From assembly GCF_913773735.1 (NCBI RefSeq), contig NZ_CAJYEB010000023.1, positions 1-64,000 of the forward strand: a DNA stretch of 64,000 nucleotides. The letters run 5' to 3'. The notes under the pieces were generated by a model that made no database searches, was not told where the DNA came from, and saw only the letters and a list, made by a program, of their open reading frames with translations. Positions 28,398 through 36,999 of this stretch are shown here, one piece after another. The stretch's first letter is position 1. Each line of letters starts with the position of its first letter. The translations under genes and the position numbers were made by a program. This stretch comes from an uncultured Massilia sp. GTDB taxonomy: Bacteria > Pseudomonadota > Gammaproteobacteria > Burkholderiales > Burkholderiaceae_D.

Positions 28398-30500
28398 ATG
28401 CGCCCAGTCCGCCTCGCACTCGCTTTATCCCTTGCCGGCGCCGCAGCGCTGGCGTCGGCCCAGAACGCACCGTCCGTATCGCCCGCACCATCCGCGCCGG
28501 TCGCCGAACGTCCCGCCACCGAATTCCCCTACACGCCCGGCCTGGACGTGAGCGCGATGGACCGCAGCGCCGACCCCTGCGTCGATTTCTACCAGTACGC
28601 CTGCGGCGGCTGGATGAAGAACAACCCGATCCCGGCCGACCAGGCGCGCTGGTCGGTGTACGGCAAGCTGGCGCTGGAAAACCGCCGCTACCTGTGGGGC
28701 ATCCTGGAAGACCTGTCGCAGCGCCGGGACGGCCGCAACGCCAGCCAGCAGAAGATCGGCGACTACTTCGGCGCCTGCATGGACGAGCGCGCCATCGAGC
28801 AGCGCGGCGCCGCGCCGCTCCAGCCCTGGCTCGACCGGATCGCCACGCTGCGCTCGGCGCGCGACCTGCCGCGCGTGCTGTCGGCGCTGCACATGGGCCT
28901 GGCCGACCCGGGGCTGTTCTTCGGTTTTTCGTCGAGCCAGGACTACGGCGATTCCTCGCGGGTCATCGCCTTCGCCTTCGCGGGCGGCCTGGGCCTGCCG
29001 GACCGCGATGCCTACCTGAAGACGGATGCGAAATCGCGGGAGGTGCGCGCCAAGTACGTCGCGCACATCGCCAACACCTTCCGATTGCTGGGCGACGCTC
29101 CGGCCCGGGCGCAGCGCAACGCGGCGCGCGTGATGGCGATGGAGACGACGCTGGCGAAGGCGTCGCTGTCCTCGGTCGACAAGCGCGACCCCTATAAACT
29201 GTTCCACAAGATGGATGCCCGGGGCCTGCAGGCGCTGACCCCGGGCTTCGACTGGACGGCCTACCTGGACGCCATCGGCCAGAAGGGGCTGGACAGCTTC
29301 AACGTCACCGAACCGGCGTTCTACAAGGCGCTGGCGAAGATGTGGAAGAGCAACGACATCGAGGCCACGCGCACCTACCTGCGCTGGCACGTGGCGCGCA
29401 ACCTGTCGCCGGTGCTGGCGTCGCGCTTCGACGAAGAACACTTCGACTTCTTCAGCAAGACGCTGCGCGGCGTGCAGCAGCAGCAACCGCGCTGGAAGCG
29501 CTGCGTGGCGCTGGTCGACCACCAACTGGGCGAGGCGCTGGGCCAGGAATTCGTCGGCCGCGCGTTCTCGCCGGAACTGAAGGCCAAGGCGCTGCACATG
29601 ACGCGCCAGATCGAGGAAGCGATGAAGAAGGACATCGACGAACTCGACTGGATGAGCCCGGACACCAAGGCGAAGGCCCAGGAAAAGCTGGCCGCCATCG
29701 TCAACAAGATCGGCTACCCGGACAAGTGGCGCGATTATTCCAGCTACGTCGTCGAGGCGGGCGACTTCGCCGGCAACGTCGAGCGCGGCAACGCCTTCGA
29801 GATGCGGCGCCAGCTGGCCAAGATCGGCAAGCCGCTCGACCGCAGCGAGTGGGGCATGACGCCGCCGACGGTGAACGCCTATTTCGATCCGCAGATGAAC
29901 GACATCAACTTCCCGGCCGGCGTGCTGCAACCGCCGCTGTTCGATCCGAAGATGGACGACGCGCCGAACTACGGCAACACCGGCGGCACCATCGGCCACG
30001 AACTGACCCATGCCTTCGACGACGAGGGCCGCCAGTTCGACGCCCAGGGCAACCTGAAGGACTGGTGGACGAAGAAGGATGCCAGCGCCTTCGAGGAACG
30101 CGCCCAGTGCATCGTCGACCAGTACGCGCAGTACACGGTCGTGGACGACATCAAGATCAACAGCAAGCTGACGCTGGGCGAGGACGTCGCCGACCTGGGC
30201 GGCCTGATCCTGGGCTGGATGGCCTGGCAGAACGAGATGGCGAGCATGCCGGAGAAGGCGCGCCCGCAGGGGCTGCGCGACGGCCTCACGCCGGAACAGC
30301 GCTTCTTCGTCGGCAACGCGCAATGGGCTTGCGAAAACGACCGTCCGGAAAACCTGCGCGTGAGCGCGATGACCGACCCGCACTCGCCGGGCCGCTACCG
30401 CGTGAACGGCCTGGTGGTGAACATGCCGCAGTTCCAGCAGGCGTTCCAGTGCAAGCCGGGGCAGCCGATGGTGAAGGAGAAGCGCTGCCGGGTGTGGTAA
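28398..30500 (+). CDS. M13 family metallopeptidase (neprilysin/PepO-like)
   Basis: A 700-aa zinc oligopeptidase with a signal peptide (residues 1-about 21), so probably periplasmic. The N-terminal M13 domain is followed by the catalytic domain: zinc motif HELTH at 534-538, third ligand Glu595 and Asp599 in GEDVADLGG, and the substrate-binding NAYFDPQMNDINFPAG. The C-terminus ends CRVW, matching the conserved CxxW ending of M13 enzymes. The ATG at 28398 begins the signal peptide; an upstream open stretch is not convincing. It is followed at once by a palindromic repeat. Confidence 0.93.
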   Translation: MRPVRLALALSLAGAAALASAQNAPSVSPAPSAPVAERPATEFPYTPGLDVSAMDRSADPCVDFYQYACGGWMKNNPIPADQARWSVYGKLALENRRYLWGILEDLSQRRDGRNASQQKIGDYFGACMDERAIEQRGAAPLQPWLDRIATLRSARDLPRVLSALHMGLADPGLFFGFSSSQDYGDSSRVIAFAFAGGLGLPDRDAYLKTDAKSREVRAKYVAHIANTFRLLGDAPARAQRNAARVMAMETTLAKASLSSVDKRDPYKLFHKMDARGLQALTPGFDWTAYLDAIGQKGLDSFNVTEPAFYKALAKMWKSNDIEATRTYLRWHVARNLSPVLASRFDEEHFDFFSKTLRGVQQQQPRWKRCVALVDHQLGEALGQEFVGRAFSPELKAKALHMTRQIEEAMKKDIDELDWMSPDTKAKAQEKLAAIVNKIGYPDKWRDYSSYVVEAGDFAGNVERGNAFEMRRQLAKIGKPLDRSEWGMTPPTVNAYFDPQMNDINFPAGVLQPPLFDPKMDDAPNYGNTGGTIGHELTHAFDDEGRQFDAQGNLKDWWTKKDASAFEERAQCIVDQYAQYTVVDDIKINSKLTLGEDVADLGGLILGWMAWQNEMASMPEKARPQGLRDGLTPEQRFFVGNAQWACENDRPENLRVSAMTDPHSPGRYRVNGLVVNMPQFQQAFQCKPGQPMVKEKRCRVW

Positions 30501-30504
30501 GTGC

Positions 30505-30589
30505 CGTCGCCCCGGCGCAGGCCGGGCCGGATTTCCTGGCGCAGTCGATATGCATGCGGAAACTGGACCCCGGCCTGCGCCGGGGTGAC
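30505..30589. repeat. Long palindromic repeat (CCCCGGCGCAGGCCGGGG family), copy 2
   Basis: Left arm 30505-30526 and right arm 30568-30589 are near-perfect inverted copies and match those at 24271-24357. It starts 4 bp after the M13 peptidase stop, between convergent genes, and would form a strong terminal hairpin. Confidence 0.85.
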
Positions 30590-30592
30590 ATG

Positions 30593-30659
30593 GTTGGTGC
30601 GCCGGGGGGGAGGTGGTCGATGCGCCGGGGTGAGGTGTTTGGTGCGCCCGGGGGACGTG
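30593..30659. repeat. Three degenerate 22-23 bp tandem repeats
   Basis: Units at 30593-30615, 30616-30637 and 30638-30659 share the core tgcgccggggg...ggtg. They lie directly after palindromic repeat copy 2 and before the hemerythrin gene end. Non-coding. Confidence 0.65.
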
Positions 30660-30679
30660 AAGGCTGTGCCGGCCGCGCG

Positions 30680-31192
30680 CTAGCGCCGCGTCATGCGGTC
30701 GCTGCGCCTGGCCTGCATGTGCACCAGGTTCGCCTCGAACGCCTGCATTTCCAGCCCGACCGGGCTCAGGTCGATCGCCGCATGCTGCAGCATCGGGAAC
30801 AGCGCCGTTTCCTCGTCCTGCATGTGGTGCAGCACGGCGGCGATCAGCTCGCGCACCAGCGCGTCGGCGCGCGCGTCGTCCGGCGCCATCGCCTGGAGCG
30901 CGGCCAACACGTCGTCGACGTCCAGGCTGGCCTCTTCCAGGTGGGCGACCAGGTTCGGCTCGACGCGGCGCACGGCCGGGTAGAACACGGTCTCCTTCAG
31001 CCGCTCGAGGTTGTGCACGGCTTGCACGAGCTGGACGGCGGCCTGTTTCCTCACTTCGGTGCTGGGGCTGTTCAGGTAGCGGTCGGCGAGCTTGCGGACC
31101 AGGTGGTGGTCGCGCAGCAGTGCCGTGATCGGATTGCCTTCCGGCGACGCGTCGAGCGTGAACCGGCGGTTCGGATCGTGGGTGGTCAACAT
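30680..31192 (-). CDS. Hemerythrin domain-containing protein
   Basis: A 170-aa four-helix hemerythrin-like protein, a family binding di-iron and used for oxygen, NO or iron sensing or storage. Likely ligands are His in LLRDHHLVRKLADRY (about residues 27-41), His/Glu in HNLERLKETVFYPAV (about 60-74), and HHMQDEETALFPML (about 117-130). It is cytoplasmic. The start follows AGGAG; an ATG ten codons upstream lacks an RBS. It converges with the M13 gene across the repeats. Function in vivo is not known. Confidence 0.85.
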   Translation of the reverse strand: MLTTHDPNRRFTLDASPEGNPITALLRDHHLVRKLADRYLNSPSTEVRKQAAVQLVQAVHNLERLKETVFYPAVRRVEPNLVAHLEEASLDVDDVLAALQAMAPDDARADALVRELIAAVLHHMQDEETALFPMLQHAAIDLSPVGLEMQAFEANLVHMQARRSDRMTRR

Positions 31193-31325
31193 GGAGTTCT
31201 CCTGGGAACGGTAGGCCGGCACATCCGCGATATGCCGTCGGGATCATGCTACCTGCCCCGGGAGCGCGCTTCTGTTAGATCGGTGACGAAAGGACGGTAT
31301 CCGTGCCCGCAGGACGCTGCGCCGC

Positions 31326-31352
31326 AAAAAAAACGCCGCCCTCGTGGCGGCG
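31326..31352 (-). terminator. Terminator after the SRPBCC gene
   Basis: On the minus strand a cgccgcc/ggcggcg stem (plus 31334-31340 and 31346-31352) is followed by eight T residues, 21 bp past the gene's stop. Confidence 0.85.
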
Positions 31353-31373
31353 CCGCTACGCAGGATGCGCGGA

Positions 31374-31916
31374 TCAGTGCTGCGAGATGCTGCCGCGCCA
31401 GGCGCCGCTTTCCTTGCCGCGCGATTCCAGCATGTCCTTGAACTTCTGCAGGTTGCCCCGTGCTTCCAGGCGCACCGCGCCCAGGGCGTCGCCGATCTTT
31501 TCCAGCGGGCCTTCGGGCGCGTAGTCCATCTGCAGCACGACGCGGGTGACGTTGTCGGAAATCTTGTGGAAGGTCACGACGCCGCCATTCGGCACGCCGC
31601 TGGTGCTGCGCCAGGCGATGCGGTCGTCGGGGATCTGCTCGGTGATCTCGGCATCCCATTCCTTGTCTTCGCCGGCGACGTTTGCTTTCCAGTGCAGGTG
31701 CCTGTCGTCGATCTGGCGGATTTCCTTGACGCTGGCCATGAACTGCGGGAAATCCTCGAACTGGGTCCACTGGTTGTAGGCCGTGCGCACCGGGACATTG
31801 ACCTCGATGGCTTCGATGATGCCCGAGTCCAGGCCCGAGCCCTTGCGTTTCATTTTTTTCGACAGCATCATGCCGCCGACGGCCAGCGCGGCCACGGTCA
31901 CTACGCGATTCAGCAT
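31374..31916 (-). CDS. SRPBCC family protein (polyketide cyclase/dehydrase-like)
   Basis: A 180-aa protein with a short hydrophobic N-terminus (MLNRVVTVAALAVGGMML) and then an SRPBCC/START-like domain (about residues 35-160): VNVPVRTAYNQWTQFEDFPQF is the typical opening and HWKANVAGEDKEWDAEI continues it. These domains form a deep hydrophobic ligand pocket. The N-terminus could anchor it to the membrane. Related proteins are common in stress-response clusters of this group. The start follows AGGAG; its role is unknown. Confidence 0.82.
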   Translation of the reverse strand: MLNRVVTVAALAVGGMMLSKKMKRKGSGLDSGIIEAIEVNVPVRTAYNQWTQFEDFPQFMASVKEIRQIDDRHLHWKANVAGEDKEWDAEITEQIPDDRIAWRSTSGVPNGGVVTFHKISDNVTRVVLQMDYAPEGPLEKIGDALGAVRLEARGNLQKFKDMLESRGKESGAWRGSISQH

Positions 31917-32163
31917 TCTCGACTCCTGTACGCGATGAAGCGTTGTTGGGTTTGCAAAACCGGCCCGCCGCGCACCGTTGCGCGGCAGGCCGCCTGATCG
32001 ACCATCTGCATCCAACTTACGCCAATTCGCCGTTTCACGGCGCGCAACAGCGGCGATTTCCGCGCGGGAAAGTTTTGACGGCCGATGCGGGTACTGTATG
32101 GATGATCAGTAAAATTGGCGCCGGACAGCAGCCGTGGCGCGTCCCGAACGCTATAATGGCCGG

Positions 32164-34482
32164 ATGAATCTCCTCGACAACCTGAATCCCGAACAGATGG
32201 CCGCCGTCACGCTGCCGTCCCAGAGTGCACTGATCCTGGCCGGCGCCGGCTCGGGCAAGACCCGCGTGCTGACGACCCGCATCGCCTGGCTGATCCAGAC
32301 GCAGCAGGTGTCCCCGGCCGGCATCATGGCGGTGACGTTCACCAACAAGGCGGCGAAGGAGATGCTGGCGCGCTTGTCGACCATGCTGCCGATCAATACG
32401 CGCTCGATGTGGATCGGCACTTTCCACGGCCTGTGCAACCGCCTGCTGCGCACGCACCACCGCGATGCCGCGCTGCCGGCCTCGTTCCAGATCCTGGATT
32501 CGCAAGACCAGCTGTCGATGATCAAGCGCATGCTGAAGGCGCTGAACGTCGATACCGAAAAGTATCCGGCGAAGGACTTGATGTACTTCATCAACAACGC
32601 CAAGGACAATGGCCAGCGCGCGCACGACGTCGAAGCCTACGACCACGTGCAGAAGCGCATGGTCGAGCTGTACGAACAGTACGACCAGCAATGCCAGCGC
32701 GAAGGCGTGGTCGACTTCGCCGAGCTGCTGCTGCGCTCGTACGAACTGCTGCAGCGCAACCATCCGCTGCGCCACCATTACCAGATGCGCTTCCGCCACA
32801 TCCTGGTCGACGAGTTCCAGGACACCAACGACCTGCAGTACAACCTGCTGAAACTGCTGGCCGGCCACAACGAACCGGCAGGCGGCGCCATCTTCGCCGT
32901 GGGCGACGACGACCAGAGCATCTACGCCTTCCGCGGCGCCAACGTCGGCAATATGCAGGCGTTCGAGCGCGACTTCGAGGTCAAGAACCTGATCAAGCTG
33001 GAGCAGAACTATCGCTCCTACGGCCACATCCTGGACTCGGCCAACGTGCTGATCTCGAACAATACCAAGCGCCTGGGCAAGAACCTGCGTACCGACGCCG
33101 GCCAGGGCGAGCTCGTGCGCGTGTACGAAGCCTCGTCCGACCTCGAGGAAGCGCAATGGATCGTCGACGAGGCCAAGAGCCTGATGGGCGAGGGCGTCAA
33201 GCGCAGCGAGATCGCCGTGCTGTACCGCTCGAACGCCCAGAGCCGCGTGATCGAGCACGCGCTGTTCGCGGCCGGCCTGCCGTACACCGTGTACGGCGGC
33301 CTGCGCTACTTCCAGCGCGCCGAGGTCAAGCATGCCATCGCCTACCTGCAGCTGATGGACAATCCGCACAACGATTCGGCCTTCCTGCGCGTGGTGAATT
33401 TCCCCACGCGCGGCATCGGCGCGCGCTCGCTCGAGCAGCTGCAGATGGCGGCGGAAGCGCATCGCGTCTCGCTGTACGCGGCCGTGCCGCACATGACGGG
33501 CAAGGCCGGCAGCGTGCTGGGCGGCTTCGTCAAGCTGATCGAGGGCGCGCGCTTCGAGACCCAGCAACTGCCGCTGCCGGAAATGGTGGGCGTCGTGCTC
33601 GAGCGCAGCGGCCTGCTGGCGCACTACGAGAACGAGAAAGAGGGCCAGGAACGCATCGAGAACTTGCAGCAGATGGTCGGCGCCGCCACCCAGTTCGTGC
33701 AGGAAGAGGGCTTCGGCACCCATGCCCCGGCCCACCTCGGCCCGCAGGCCCAGGCCAGCAGCGGCGAGGCGATCGTGCTGCAGGACGGCGTCGAGATCCT
33801 GGACGCCGATGCGCCGCTGGCCACCGTGATGTCGCCGCTGTCCGCCTTCCTGGCGCACGCCTCGCTGGAGGCGGGCGACGCCCAGGCCCAGGCCGGCCAG
33901 GAAGCGATGCAGCTGATGACGGTGCACTCGGCCAAGGGCCTGGAGTTCGATGCCGTGTTCATCACCGGCCTGGAAGAAGGCCTGTTCCCGCACGAGAGCA
34001 GCTCGCGCGAAATGGACGGCGTGGACGAGGAACGGCGCCTGATGTACGTGGCGATCACGCGCGCGCGCAAGCGCCTGTACATGAGCTTTACCCAGCAGCG
34101 CATGCTGCACGGCCAGACCCGTTTCAACATGAAGTCGCGCTTCTTCGACGAACTGCCCGAAGATTCGCTGAAATGGCTGACGCCGCGCGTGCAGACCAAC
34201 TGGTTCGCCGGCCGCAAGTCCACCACCGCCTGGGACGACGCCAGTTTCCGCGAAGGCGGCATCGATAACCAGATCGCCAAGCAGATCGCGCAGAAGTCGG
34301 CCAGCGGCAACGGCACCGGCTGGCGCATCGGCGAATCGGTGAGTCACGCGCGCTTCGGCGAGGGCGTGATCGTCAACATCGAGGGCGGGGCCGGCAGCGC
34401 ACGCGCGCAGATCAATTTCGGCGCGGCGGGGATGAAGGTGCTGGACCTGTCGGTGGCGAAGCTGGAGCGGATCGCCAGGTAA
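32164..34482 (+). CDS. uvrD: UvrD/Rep-type ATP-dependent DNA helicase
   Basis: A 772-aa superfamily 1A helicase that unwinds DNA 3' to 5' in nucleotide-excision and mismatch repair. Motifs in order: Q-motif LNPEQMAAVTLP, Walker A AGAGSGKT (residues 27-34), Walker B VDEFQDTN, QSIYAFRGA, QNYRS, VHSAKGLEF and VAITRARKRLY. The C-terminal part contains the basic tail and a Tudor-like region (VSHARFGEGVIVNIEG). UvrD, PcrA and Rep are hard to separate by eye; the C-terminal domain favours UvrD. The upstream in-frame ATG at 32134 is not used by the family. Confidence 0.92.
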   Translation: MNLLDNLNPEQMAAVTLPSQSALILAGAGSGKTRVLTTRIAWLIQTQQVSPAGIMAVTFTNKAAKEMLARLSTMLPINTRSMWIGTFHGLCNRLLRTHHRDAALPASFQILDSQDQLSMIKRMLKALNVDTEKYPAKDLMYFINNAKDNGQRAHDVEAYDHVQKRMVELYEQYDQQCQREGVVDFAELLLRSYELLQRNHPLRHHYQMRFRHILVDEFQDTNDLQYNLLKLLAGHNEPAGGAIFAVGDDDQSIYAFRGANVGNMQAFERDFEVKNLIKLEQNYRSYGHILDSANVLISNNTKRLGKNLRTDAGQGELVRVYEASSDLEEAQWIVDEAKSLMGEGVKRSEIAVLYRSNAQSRVIEHALFAAGLPYTVYGGLRYFQRAEVKHAIAYLQLMDNPHNDSAFLRVVNFPTRGIGARSLEQLQMAAEAHRVSLYAAVPHMTGKAGSVLGGFVKLIEGARFETQQLPLPEMVGVVLERSGLLAHYENEKEGQERIENLQQMVGAATQFVQEEGFGTHAPAHLGPQAQASSGEAIVLQDGVEILDADAPLATVMSPLSAFLAHASLEAGDAQAQAGQEAMQLMTVHSAKGLEFDAVFITGLEEGLFPHESSSREMDGVDEERRLMYVAITRARKRLYMSFTQQRMLHGQTRFNMKSRFFDELPEDSLKWLTPRVQTNWFAGRKSTTAWDDASFREGGIDNQIAKQIAQKSASGNGTGWRIGESVSHARFGEGVIVNIEGGAGSARAQINFGAAGMKVLDLSVAKLERIAR

Positions 34483-34497
34483 CATCGGGGGCGCATT

Positions 34498-34515
34498 GGT
34501 GCGCACAGGGTGCGG
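34498..34515. repeat. Partial GTGCGCAC-type repeat
   Basis: This 18-bp stretch matches the first part of the arm at 52495-52517 with one mismatch. It lies just after uvrD and before a different repeat. Confidence 0.4.
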
Positions 34516-34527
34516 TGGCTGAACACC

Positions 34528-34569
34528 GGGGTCAGAGCCCCTTGAAAAGCAACACCGGGCTCTGACCCC
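34528..34569. repeat. GGGGTCAGAGCCC hairpin repeat, copy 1
   Basis: A 13-bp perfect inverted repeat (34528-34540 and 34557-34569) with a 16-nt loop. A second copy with the same arms and a similar loop is at 63022-63062. It lies between convergent uvrD and the BPSS1780-type gene, and its right end supplies the first base of that gene's stop codon (complement of 34569-34571). Confidence 0.85.
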
Positions 34570-35315
34570 TAGGGCTTGCCGAAAATGGTCCGGTACCCCG
34601 CATACATCGCGCACTGCAACAGCAGCATGAACAGGAAGATCAGCCACATGATCAGCACGCGCCCCAGGTTGGCGTTGCCGAACACCATGGCCACGACCAT
34701 GCACAGGCCGAAGAACAGCGCGAACCACGACGCCAGCATCACCAGGAACGGCCCGGCCGCGCGCAGCACGGCGAAGAAGCTGTAGAAGGTCGCCTTGCCC
34801 GGCCCCATGTTCTTCCAGTAGGTCAGCGGCGCCACGAAGCACAGCGTCACCAGTACCGCCACGTACAGCAGGAACATGCCGAAGAACGCCAGCAATTGCG
34901 CGGGCGCCACGTCGGGCGGGTTGCGGCCGTCGCTGCCGGCTTCGGCCATCTGCTGCATGAATTCCGCCGGCACGGCCACCCGCATGACGATCATCAGCAC
35001 CAGCGATACGACCAGGTAGACCAGTCCCGCCTTGCACAGCGGACCCAGCGCGGGCTGGCGGAAGCCCGTCAGCAGCACGGCCGGGGTGACCCGCTCGCCG
35101 TTCTCGATCATCAGGCAGGCCTGCATGAAGGCCATCGAGAACGAGGGGATCAGGATGACGGCCAACAACGGTCCGATGAACGGCACGGCGGACATGCCGA
35201 TGCTGAACAGGATGTTGGCGAACAGCAGTGTCGTGAGAGCGAGAGGTTGCTTGCGAAACAGGGCGCCGCCCTGTTTCAGCCAAGCCCAGCCGGTGCTTGC
35301 GGGCAAATTGTTCAT
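34569..35315 (-). CDS. BPSS1780 family membrane protein
   Basis: A 248-aa integral membrane protein with about six helices (around residues 25-45, 50-70, 97-115, 145-165, 180-205 and 215-240). The N-terminal [19 protein letters not shown] and [18 protein letters not shown] segments match the BPSS1780 family of betaproteobacteria, whose function is unknown. Its ATG overlaps the thrB stop by 4 bases, so it is translationally coupled to thrB. The stop codon lies at the edge of a dispersed repeat. Confidence 0.82.
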   Translation of the reverse strand: MNNLPASTGWAWLKQGGALFRKQPLALTTLLFANILFSIGMSAVPFIGPLLAVILIPSFSMAFMQACLMIENGERVTPAVLLTGFRQPALGPLCKAGLVYLVVSLVLMIVMRVAVPAEFMQQMAEAGSDGRNPPDVAPAQLLAFFGMFLLYVAVLVTLCFVAPLTYWKNMGPGKATFYSFFAVLRAAGPFLVMLASWFALFFGLCMVVAMVFGNANLGRVLIMWLIFLFMLLLQCAMYAGYRTIFGKP

Positions 35316-36271
35316 GCGGTCAGGTCAGGCGCGGGCACGGCGATGCGCTCGCGCAGGACGCGTTCGAAGTGGGTCGGATCGTGCGGCGTCAGCAGTTCGG
35401 CCGCGCGCGGTCGATACAGATCGTACAGGCGCGACAGCCAGAACCGCAATGCCGCCGCGCGCAGCATCGGCTGCCAGGCCGCGCGCTCGTCGCGCGTGAA
35501 CGGGCGCACGGCGTGATAGGCGCGGGTCAGCGCCAGCACGCGGTCGGTATCCAGGCGGCCGCTGTCCAGGTCGATGCACCAGTCGTTGACGGTGACGGCC
35601 AGGTCGAACAGCCAGCTGTCCCAGCCGGCGAAATAGAAATCGAAGCAGCCGCTCAGTTTTTCGCCGACGAACATCACGTTGTTGCGGAACAGGTCGGCAT
35701 GCACGGGGCCACGGGCCAGGCCGGCATAGGTGGTGCCGGCCGCGAACGCGCGCTGGAACGCCAGCTCGGATTGCAGCAGGGTGGCGGTGGGCGCGTCCAG
35801 GAAGGGCAGGACCTTGGGCACCGTCTCGGTCCACCAGTCCAGGCCGCGCAGGTTCGGCTGCTTCAGCGGGAAATCCTGGCCGGCCAGGTGCATGCGCGCC
35901 AGCATGGCGCCGACTTCCGCGCAGTGCACGGCTTGCGGATCCATCTGCGAGCTGCCGTCGAGCTTGCTGACGATGGCGGCCGGCTTGCCGTGCAGCGCCA
36001 CCACCAGTTCGCCGGCCGCGTTCGGCACCGGGGCCGGCACGGGAATGCCGCGCTCGGCCAGGTGGCGCATCAGCTGTACATAGAAGGGCAGTTGCTCGAA
36101 ATCGAGGTTTTCGAAGATAGTGAGGACGAACTCGCCGCGTTCCGTCGTCAGGAAGAAGTTACTGTTTTCGATACCGCTCGAGATACCCTGGATCGCGAGG
36201 GCTTTGCCTAGGGGAAACTGCGTGATCCACTGGGAGAGGTCGTCCAGTGTGACCGAAGTGAAAACTGCCAT
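35312..36271 (-). CDS. thrB: Homoserine kinase
   Basis: Phosphorylates homoserine in threonine biosynthesis. The 319-aa protein belongs to the aminoglycoside-phosphotransferase-like (type II) homoserine kinases found in beta- and gammaproteobacteria, not the GHMP type. Motifs are [26 protein letters not shown] at the N-terminus (seen in parts), the catalytic-loop [14 protein letters not shown] and the metal-binding DFYFAGWD. It sits between DUF2782 and a BPSS1780-type gene opposite polA, a common order in Burkholderiales. Confidence 0.93.
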   Translation of the reverse strand: MAVFTSVTLDDLSQWITQFPLGKALAIQGISSGIENSNFFLTTERGEFVLTIFENLDFEQLPFYVQLMRHLAERGIPVPAPVPNAAGELVVALHGKPAAIVSKLDGSSQMDPQAVHCAEVGAMLARMHLAGQDFPLKQPNLRGLDWWTETVPKVLPFLDAPTATLLQSELAFQRAFAAGTTYAGLARGPVHADLFRNNVMFVGEKLSGCFDFYFAGWDSWLFDLAVTVNDWCIDLDSGRLDTDRVLALTRAYHAVRPFTRDERAAWQPMLRAAALRFWLSRLYDLYRPRAAELLTPHDPTHFERVLRERIAVPAPDLTA

Positions 36272-36330
36272 CGTGGTGGAGAAAGTGTGGTCGCTGTAGC
36301 GGCCGCGTGCGCGGCCGTCCCGGTTGACGG

Positions 36331-36777
36331 TTACTTCTCCCCGGCGCCGGCGGTGGCCGGCATGGGGGGAGGAGGCGGTACGTCGGCCGCGGCCGGTGCA
36401 TTGGTGCCGGATTCGCTCGTGGCTTTCCGTTTGCCCGACAGGTCGAACTCGCCCACTTTCCATTGCGGCGCGCGGATCGAATTCGTCTGCGCATTGCCGG
36501 GTTGGGCGTTCGGTTTCATGTAGTAATGGCTGCCACCCGAGGTGACTTCGACTTCGGTGACCTGGCCGCCGTCGCGGGTTTCCTTGATCTCGGTGCCGCG
36601 CCTGGACGGGATGGTCGTTGCCGGCACGTCGCTGCCCGGTTCGATGCGCTCCAGCTTGGGCGGCGCCTCGCTCGGCGGCGCCTGGCGCGTCTGCTGGGCC
36701 GTGGCCACGCCGGCTTGCGCGGCGAGGAACAAGGCGAGGAGGGAGAGGCGGGAGAGCGGTCGCAGCATGATGGTCAC
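36331..36777 (-). CDS. DUF2782 domain-containing exported protein
   Basis: A 148-aa protein with an N-terminal hydrophobic signal (about residues 5-28) and a DUF2782 core: [36 protein letters not shown] segment and YYMKPNAQ. A Pro/Ala-rich tail ([15 protein letters not shown]) ends it. Small proteins of this family are found beside polA and thrB in betaproteobacteria; function unknown. An alternative start three codons in (36768) also preserves the signal. Confidence 0.82.
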   Translation of the reverse strand: MTIMLRPLSRLSLLALFLAAQAGVATAQQTRQAPPSEAPPKLERIEPGSDVPATTIPSRRGTEIKETRDGGQVTEVEVTSGGSHYYMKPNAQPGNAQTNSIRAPQWKVGEFDLSGKRKATSESGTNAPAAADVPPPPPMPATAGAGEK

Positions 36778-36999
36778 CTTTGTCGTTTAGTCCATTGTAA
36801 CAAACGGCGGCCCGCCCTGTGAAAAGTGTCCAGGCGTCCCCATCTTTCCTGCATCGGCCGCCGCGCTTCCCGGTTGTTCCGGATCCGGCGGCGCCGCGCT
36901 TTCCGCCTCCCCGATTCTGCGATAATGGCGCACGATTTTGCCGCGCCGGACCGGCCTGTTGCGCCGCCGGACGCCCCAACCAGGATTTCCCGCCCATTC

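Noticed and set aside
28425..31247. 940-codon minus-strand open frame antisense to the M13 peptidase gene
   Set aside because: Low-complexity translation without motifs; the M13 zinc site on the other strand is unambiguous. The same holds for long antisense frames at 36787-39765 and 53587-56808.
32035..35283. Long minus-strand frame over uvrD and the BPSS1780-type gene
   Set aside because: Shadow frame. The UvrD motifs on the plus strand and the overlapping thrB/BPSS1780 starts define the real genes.
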